Positions 58,811-64,000 of a stretch of 64,000 nt of DNA are shown in pieces (position 1 is the stretch's first letter; every line of letters begins with the position of its first letter). Position numbers and translations under genes: made by a program. Origin of the DNA: Dryas octopetala (Eukaryota > Streptophyta > Magnoliopsida > Rosales > Rosaceae); the NCBI GenBank assembly GCA_963921425.1, contig OY992835.1, positions 14,198,001 to 14,262,000 of the forward strand. Reading direction: 5' to 3'. The notes below the pieces were generated by a model. That model did not search any database and was not told the origin of the DNA. It was given only the letters and a program-made list of their open reading frames with translations.

Positions 58811-61800
58811 AAAGGTAAATATCAATTTGATGAAACATTCAAAATTTCATGAACTCTCTAAATTTCATCTGTCAACTTTGGAAGAAAAAAGTTGAGTCTG
58901 AGTGTTCTAGTAGGTGAGACTATAGGCTGCTGCACTCTAATTTTAACACGTAAAAATTAGATCTAGATCTCTTATTGTATTGGCTATATAACTTTTAATC
59001 TCTTAACACTTTTATTAAAATTTTCAAAGAAAATGTGAGAATTTTAACATTTGTAATCTACCATTTAGATTAATGATAGTGAAGACAATAAGAAAATTCA
59101 AATCTATTTTGCTCACATCCTAGGGTGTATGCTCACCTCTCCTCTCAAATCATAACATATGTTTAAAAAATTAACTCTAAGTTAACATTTGTATATTTAA
59201 TTATTTTTTATTTTTTTACGCACAACTCTCTCTTTCACATTCTTTCTCCTCTCTCGATCTCCCCTGCCGCCTCCACTCTCCAAAACCCAGCCCCTTTCAC
59301 CTCTCTACATTTCTCTCTCTGCCTCCGGCAACCACCTCCCCCAGCCAATGAAAATAGGAGATCTAGATCTACTTATCTGCTTGATTTGTAATTTGTTTAA
59401 ATTACCAACTTCGTATGACATAAAGCATATAAGCATATGTCAAAATTTTAAAATTAAAAAGATAATTAATTGTCAGGGATGTCTGTAACTCTGTATCCTA
59501 CTACAAGTCTACAACTTTTTCTGAGTTTGATTCTTTAAAATTCAAAATGTAATAATTTTTTGAATTTTGAATAAAATTTTTGTTTATAAAGAAATCTGGG
59601 AATGTTTTGATTTGGTGGCAGAGTGGCAGTGAAGGGTGGCTGGACTGCGTCTGGCCACTTTCCAAAGTCACCCACGTTTGTGTTATAGGGGCTGGGTTTT
59701 GGGGGGTGGCGGAGGAAGGAGAGAGAGATCGAGAAAATTTTGTGTAAAAAAAATAAAAAATAATTAAATATACAATATGTTATCCCAGTTTATTTTTTAA
59801 AATGTCATGATTTGAGAAGAAAGGCATACACCTAATTAAAGGAGGTAAACAAAACTCCATTCATAAAATAAAGATAGAAAACCTAAAATAAGAAGAACTG
59901 CCGAAATCAAGAAGTTAATAAATTAATAAATGAGGAAATTATGCTATATATTTTATATATTTTTAAGATTAATATATTATTCTTTAATTGCCTTTATGAA
60001 TAAGATTAAAACATTGATTGATGCCACGGGATCATCACATGTTGTGTCGACCGACCTACCATGTGATGTGATGACTAAAATGACAAATGAGAGAGGCATG
60101 GGTTGTTATGGTATACCCAGATCACCAAAATAGCAGTAGTACGTGACTGATTTGGTTTACATGGCTTACATAAGACCCCTACTAACTTGAGTAAAGTGAC
60201 AGAATTCCCATGTTACTTGGTTTTTGGACTGTTTTTGTGTACTTCCAAATATACACCGCCATGGGGATATTTTTGGCATTTACACTGCTATGAGGATATT
60301 TTTGGCATTTACTCAACCGATTTTTGTATGACACTTTTCAACCCAATAATTTTTTTTAAAAAGTTTTTATATGTAGATGAAAAAGCATTTGCCAAATTAT
60401 TAGCACATATATACAGTATATAGTTGACTGTATCTCATACAAACATGAGACCACCTCAACAATGAATAATGTTGTTATATGATTTATATCACATTTACTG
60501 ATTATATATATCCCATATTATGAGTCACAGTCTTACTCTTATGATCATATAATTATCAACAAATGTAGTATAAATAGCTTTATTGCTATGTAAGTAAGTC
60601 TCTTTTCATAAGAGATAATAATCATTATTTTGCTTATGGTATACATACAGCACTCTCTAGTCATAAACTTAATTGATATGATCAAATATGGCCCACATAT
60701 ATGGGTGTTGATCAAATGCTGTCAATGACCTATGAGGACACAGAAACCTTATCTAGGAATTGTCTAGTACTCAAAATTGGGTAGCAGTTGATTGATTGTC
60801 TCTACACAAAGGACTGAGTTCCTCATGCAAGGGGAAAATCTACTATCCCATATTCATTTTCAAATTGCTGCCATTCAACAACCAAGCACATGAATTAAAT
60901 ACAACTTAGGTGCAAGCTAGCTAAGCACATTAAAAAACCCATAAATAAAAAAAAAACTATAATTCATGTAGTCATGCAAATCCCAAAACATACAAAAGTG
61001 ACATGCATGTGTGCCCGGCCATTCTTTGAAAACATATTAAATGCCAACAAAAGGGTATTTTGGTCATTTAGTATTAAATACTTGCACAGCTTTGGAATAA
61101 GATGAAAATGATAGCACTGCCGCCAACGCATGCAAGTCGATGTAAAGGCTCAAACCGACTACATTTTCATGTGCAAAAAGATGCATAACACATGCAAATT
61201 TTTTTTTTTGTCTGAAACACATGCAAATTTATGGTACACTCTTTTTCGTGGTGAATATATTTTTTTCAGAATGCAAATAATATATTTTTCAAATAATAAT
61301 TTTTCAGAAAGAATATACATATACTCCTACTACTCCTATTGAAGACTTTAACTGCTCTGAAGCAAAGGACACTTTCATATATGTACTTCATTTAATCCAA
61401 TAGAAGCAATTTATTGTTAATTGTGGGACCAAAAAAGTAAGAAATTAATGAAAAAGAACCTCTTCAGCTATTAAAGAGGATCTGAATTTATTGTTCTGGG
61501 ACCTAACTAGATGAATACGAAATAATTACGAGCTTTCAATATTTATGACAACCTCCTCTAGCACCTCTACATACCAAAACAAAAAGACTACCCACCTCTA
61601 GGACTCTTGAGTTTTGGAGATTAACCAGTTAGAAGACTAGCTATGGTGGACCAAGTAACCAATCGCATAATAAGTACTCTTTTATTTTCCCAATTTGAAT
61701 TTGAAATCTTCTCTACCAAAATGAAGAGAATAATATAAATAATACAAAACAAATAGCTAGTTAGTAAGTGACTTGAAAAAGGAAACCCAAGTAGCACAAA

Positions 61801-62118
61801 AGAAAGAGCTATATGTGTTAATCTTACCCAAAAAAAGAAGAGCTATGTTAATGTATAAAGAAAACTAAATACTAATGCAAATCCTTTGAGACTAGCCCAA
61901 GCAGTAAAGAAGGATGAGAAAACGGGTTAGGATCACAGGATCAGAATAAGTTAAGGGTGCAATTACTTTCAATGTAACAAAAAAAATTAAACACTTATAA
62001 ATCTTATATATATATTCTAGGATAGGAGATCGAGAGCTTATTACGTACCATCGGTGGCTGAGAAAGTTGTGTGGCAAGCTGCGCATAATAGCACCACCAG
62101 CACGGTGAGTTTGTACAT
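57444..62118 (-). CDS. DUF642 cell-wall protein (BIIDXI/TEEBE-like), three exons
   Basis: Secreted plant protein of the DUF642 family, which binds cell-wall polysaccharides and pectin methylesterases and influences wall pectin during germination and growth. Exon 1 (62118-62049) encodes a signal peptide, MYKLTVLVVLLCAACHTTFS. Exon 2 (58619-58092) carries the first galactose-binding-like half: LLPNGNFEHGPKPSDMKG, IPNWEISGFVEYIKSG, FAVRLGNEASMKQKM, FSAARTCAQEERLNVS, HNPGVEEDAACGPLIDSVA. Exon 3 (57976-57444) carries the second: LLKNGNFEEGPYVFPN, DDHSPLPGWIIDSLKAVKYI, AIELVAGKESALAQVVFTK, FLVGDANNACEG, LCGPVIDDVKLLSVRGRRV. Borders are GT-AG and phases agree, giving 376 residues, the family norm. 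Intron 1 is unusually long (3.4 kb) and holds a foldback/MULE-like element. A TATA box lies about 100 bp upstream. Confidence 0.95.
57995..58025. repeat. (TA)n microsatellite in DUF642 intron 2
   Basis: About 15 AT units inside the short second intron, 20 bp from the exon 3 acceptor. Confidence 0.9.
58778..58810. repeat. (AT)n(GT)n microsatellite in DUF642 intron 1
   Basis: About 12 AT units followed by 4 to 5 GT units, roughly 160 bp inside the intron 1 acceptor end. Confidence 0.9.
59127..59845. mobile_element. Long-TIR MULE-like MITE in DUF642 intron 1
   Basis: Left arm 59127-59300 (GGGTGTATGCTCACC, CTCTCAAATCATAACAT, TTGTATATTTAATTATTTTT, CTCGATCTCCCC, CAAAACCCAGCCCC) is the inverse of right arm 59680-59845. 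Arms of about 165 bp with moderate divergence and no visible transposase fit a non-autonomous Mutator-like element. I could not find a clear 9-bp target duplication. Confidence 0.75.
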
Positions 62119-62219
62119 CGTGGCTCAGAGAGAGTATTGATCAGATGAGCTAGCTAGCTAGAAACTACAGAGAGAGATCAGAGAGAGAGGTTGAGCTGGG
62201 GTTGAGTATATCGCAGTGG

Positions 62220-62227
62220 TTTATATA
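62220..62227 (-). promoter_or_regulatory. TATA box of the DUF642 gene
   Basis: The minus strand reads GTATATAAACC about 102 bp before the ATG at 62118, followed by a CT-rich leader (CCTCTCTCTCTGATC). Confidence 0.65.
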
Positions 62228-62654
62228 CTGCTGAATTAGTTTCATATGAAAGCCCCTGATTTTGGAGTAAACCACAGGAATGCCACTGGGAGAAACTATC
62301 CTTATTCCTTAGCTACACAGTACACACACACACCAGTCACCAACTCACCACCTTCTCGAAATTCGAGGATATATATTAATATTAATATAAATATTAATTA
62401 CATGAAACTACTGCTTGTTAGCTAGCTAGCTAGCCACTGCATGCCAAGGAAATCTTAAAACACAAAAAGACAATCACCGAACGAGACAGTCAGACAGACA
62501 CAAAATTTTATAGCTCTCTATAATTGCTATGTATGATTTATTTCATCACTATTTTTGTCGCTTAATTTATGTAACTGTGTTTCTCATATCATATACATAT
62601 GGTTCTGTATATAGTAGCGTTCCAATACGATCCAGGTACGTTGAATCATTTATT

Positions 62655-63175
62655 TTTAGAGGACTGCCATATCCGCATTATTTTTCTTCTCATTACACAC
62701 CCATTACTTTTAAACACCCTATATCACTTTTAATTTTTTTTAATTTCTCTGTGTATTACCACATAACCTCACCAACAAAAAAAAACCCTGACAGCCCTGC
62801 CACCAAATCAAACTCATCCCTTGCACACATGCACCTGGACTCACCGGAGGTGACCGGCTCATCTCTTCCTCTGCCTCTTTATCTCTCTTTCTCTCTTCGC
62901 AACCACCTAGCTAGACGGAAAGGGAGGGCGGCGACCAGATCAAAGATAAAAAACTTCCGATCTGAGACAGAGAGGGGAAGAGAGAGAGAGAGAGAGTGTG
63001 GTGGCGGGAGGAGGCCGACGAGGGTGTGTAGTTGGGTATTTTTGGTTTTTTTTTTTGTCATTTTCTTTTATTTTTTGTGCTTTATAGCAATTTGATTTTG
63101 GGTGATTTTTGTCATTTCACAAATAGATGAAAGGGGTGTGTAGTGAGAGAAATAAGGGTGTGCATATAGTAGCCC
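62655..63175. mobile_element. MULE-like element upstream of the DUF642 gene
   Basis: The left end (GGACTGCCATATCCGC, TTATTTTTCTTCTCATTACACACCC) is an imperfect inverse of the right end (GTGTGTAGTGAGAGAAATAAGG, GTGCATATAGTAGCCC). The interior holds (GA)n and GC-richer DNA (about 62860-63020) unlike the flanks, possibly captured sequence. No convincing gene. Borders are approximate. Confidence 0.55.
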
Positions 63176-63340
63176 ACTATTCTTAAGTCTTCTACAATGA
63201 TCAACTCTAGAAAAAGAAAAAAAAAAGTCAATTACTCTAAAGTTCATTTTACATTTCTCATATAAAAAGTTGCAATGATAAATAATTTCACTTGTATAAA
63301 TAAAGCCCACATTATGTTTTTTTTTTTTTTTAATGTTTTT

Positions 63341-63558
63341 GGCACCGAGCGCTTGGCAGGGTACTAAGGGCTTGGTGAGTTTTTTTAAAAAAATTGGGCA
63401 AATTGCCATTGTCGCATACAGTGACAATTAATAACAGTATAACACGATTATTTATTTTTTGCAATTCAAATAGCTACTGTCCCACAATGGCAATCATTGT
63501 CATTGTCTAACAGTGACAATTGCCTATAGCTCAGTGAACAGTGCCGAGCGCTCGGTAA
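63341..63558. mobile_element. Small MITE with ACCGAGCGCTYGGCA ends
   Basis: Left end CACCGAGCGCTTGGCA and inverted right end TACCGAGCGCTCGGCA agree at about 14 of 16. The interior contains further inverted copies of ACAGTGACAATT and CAATTGTCACTG types. 218 bp, no ORF. Confidence 0.55.
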
Positions 63559-63814
63559 CTTCTGTGTTGTGTGCTTCTCATTAAAGTGGACCGGGCTGAG
63601 ATTTTCTGTAACAAGTGGGCTGAGTTACTAGCCTAATTTTTTAACTGAACTTTTAAAAAAATAATAAAAAAAAAGTATGGAATTATCGTCATGATGATTT
63701 TAATATTAGGAAAAAACAATACTTTTGTTTATAATTAATCATACATTATGAGATGATCGATTTAATCAACTTTGATTTATCTAATTGTTATAAATAATCT
63801 TAAACAACTTTAAA

Positions 63815-63876
63815 ATAGACAGTTTGAATCATAATAGGGTTTAGGGTTTAGGGTATAGACAGTTTGAATCATAATA
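63815..63876. repeat. 22-bp direct repeat flanking a telomere-like motif
   Basis: ATAGACAGTTTGAATCATAA plus TA occurs at 63815-63836 and 63855-63876. Between them is GGGTTTAGGGTTTAGGGT, the plant telomere repeat (TTTAGGG) in two and a half copies. Confidence 0.9.
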
Positions 63877-64000
63877 CCACACTACAAAAAGGCACCAACA
63901 ATTAAGGTAACCTTTAAGTTAAGAGTTAAAAATATATTGAATTATAAATGGATTTTTTTCACTTGAAAATAAGAATAATATTTATTAGAATTGGGTACCA

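Noticed and set aside
62529-63095. 188-codon frame in the MULE-like element
   Set aside because: It crosses the element's terminal repeats and a GA tract, with no domain resemblance.

Overview
This window is nuclear DNA of a flowering plant, most likely a rosid eudicot (Rosaceae-like, but that is a guess). The evidence is intron-rich plant genes (14 exons in one), plant-specific families (DUF642, FBD-type F-box, CC-NBS-LRR), plant Copia and Tat-type Gypsy retrotransposons with 5-bp target duplications, and many MITEs and tRNA-derived SINEs in AT-rich intergenic DNA.

Layout. 1-593: first exons (minus strand) of an acyl-protein thioesterase gene that runs off the left edge. 4009-10911: a decayed Copia element with 188-bp LTRs. 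14.3-20.5 kb: a tandem duplication of a unit carrying retrotransposon-Gag-derived reading frames. 21.4-41.7 kb: a cluster of at least four F-box/LRR/FBD gene copies, all broken. One of them is split by a very young 12.4-kb Tat-lineage Gypsy element (27382-39746) that has an intact gag-pol frame and a separate antisense gene with its own TATA-like box. 42.5-45.8 kb: complete COX5b. 47.6-52.2 kb: complete (6-4) photolyase UVR3. 53-54.7 kb: a CNL resistance-gene relic (plus strand) interrupted by a ~770-bp foldback element. 57.4-62.1 kb: a complete DUF642 cell-wall protein gene with a 3.4-kb first intron. The right end holds two more terminal-inverted-repeat elements and a short interstitial telomere-like motif.

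How it fits together. The working genes (thioesterase, COX5b, UVR3, DUF642) are unrelated housekeeping or repair genes, all on the minus strand. From memory, Arabidopsis has UVR3 (At3g15620), COX5b (At3g15640) and an alpha/beta hydrolase (At3g15650) side by side in the same order, so this looks like an old syntenic block. About 42 kb of mobile and duplicated DNA has been inserted between the thioesterase and COX5b genes. The accessory block holds the most unusual material: the gag-derived tandem gene units, the Gypsy element's antisense gene and 71-bp satellite-like array, the GC-rich Copia leader, and the foldback element in the resistance-gene relic. I did not find a defence system, CRISPR array or bacterial-type operon.
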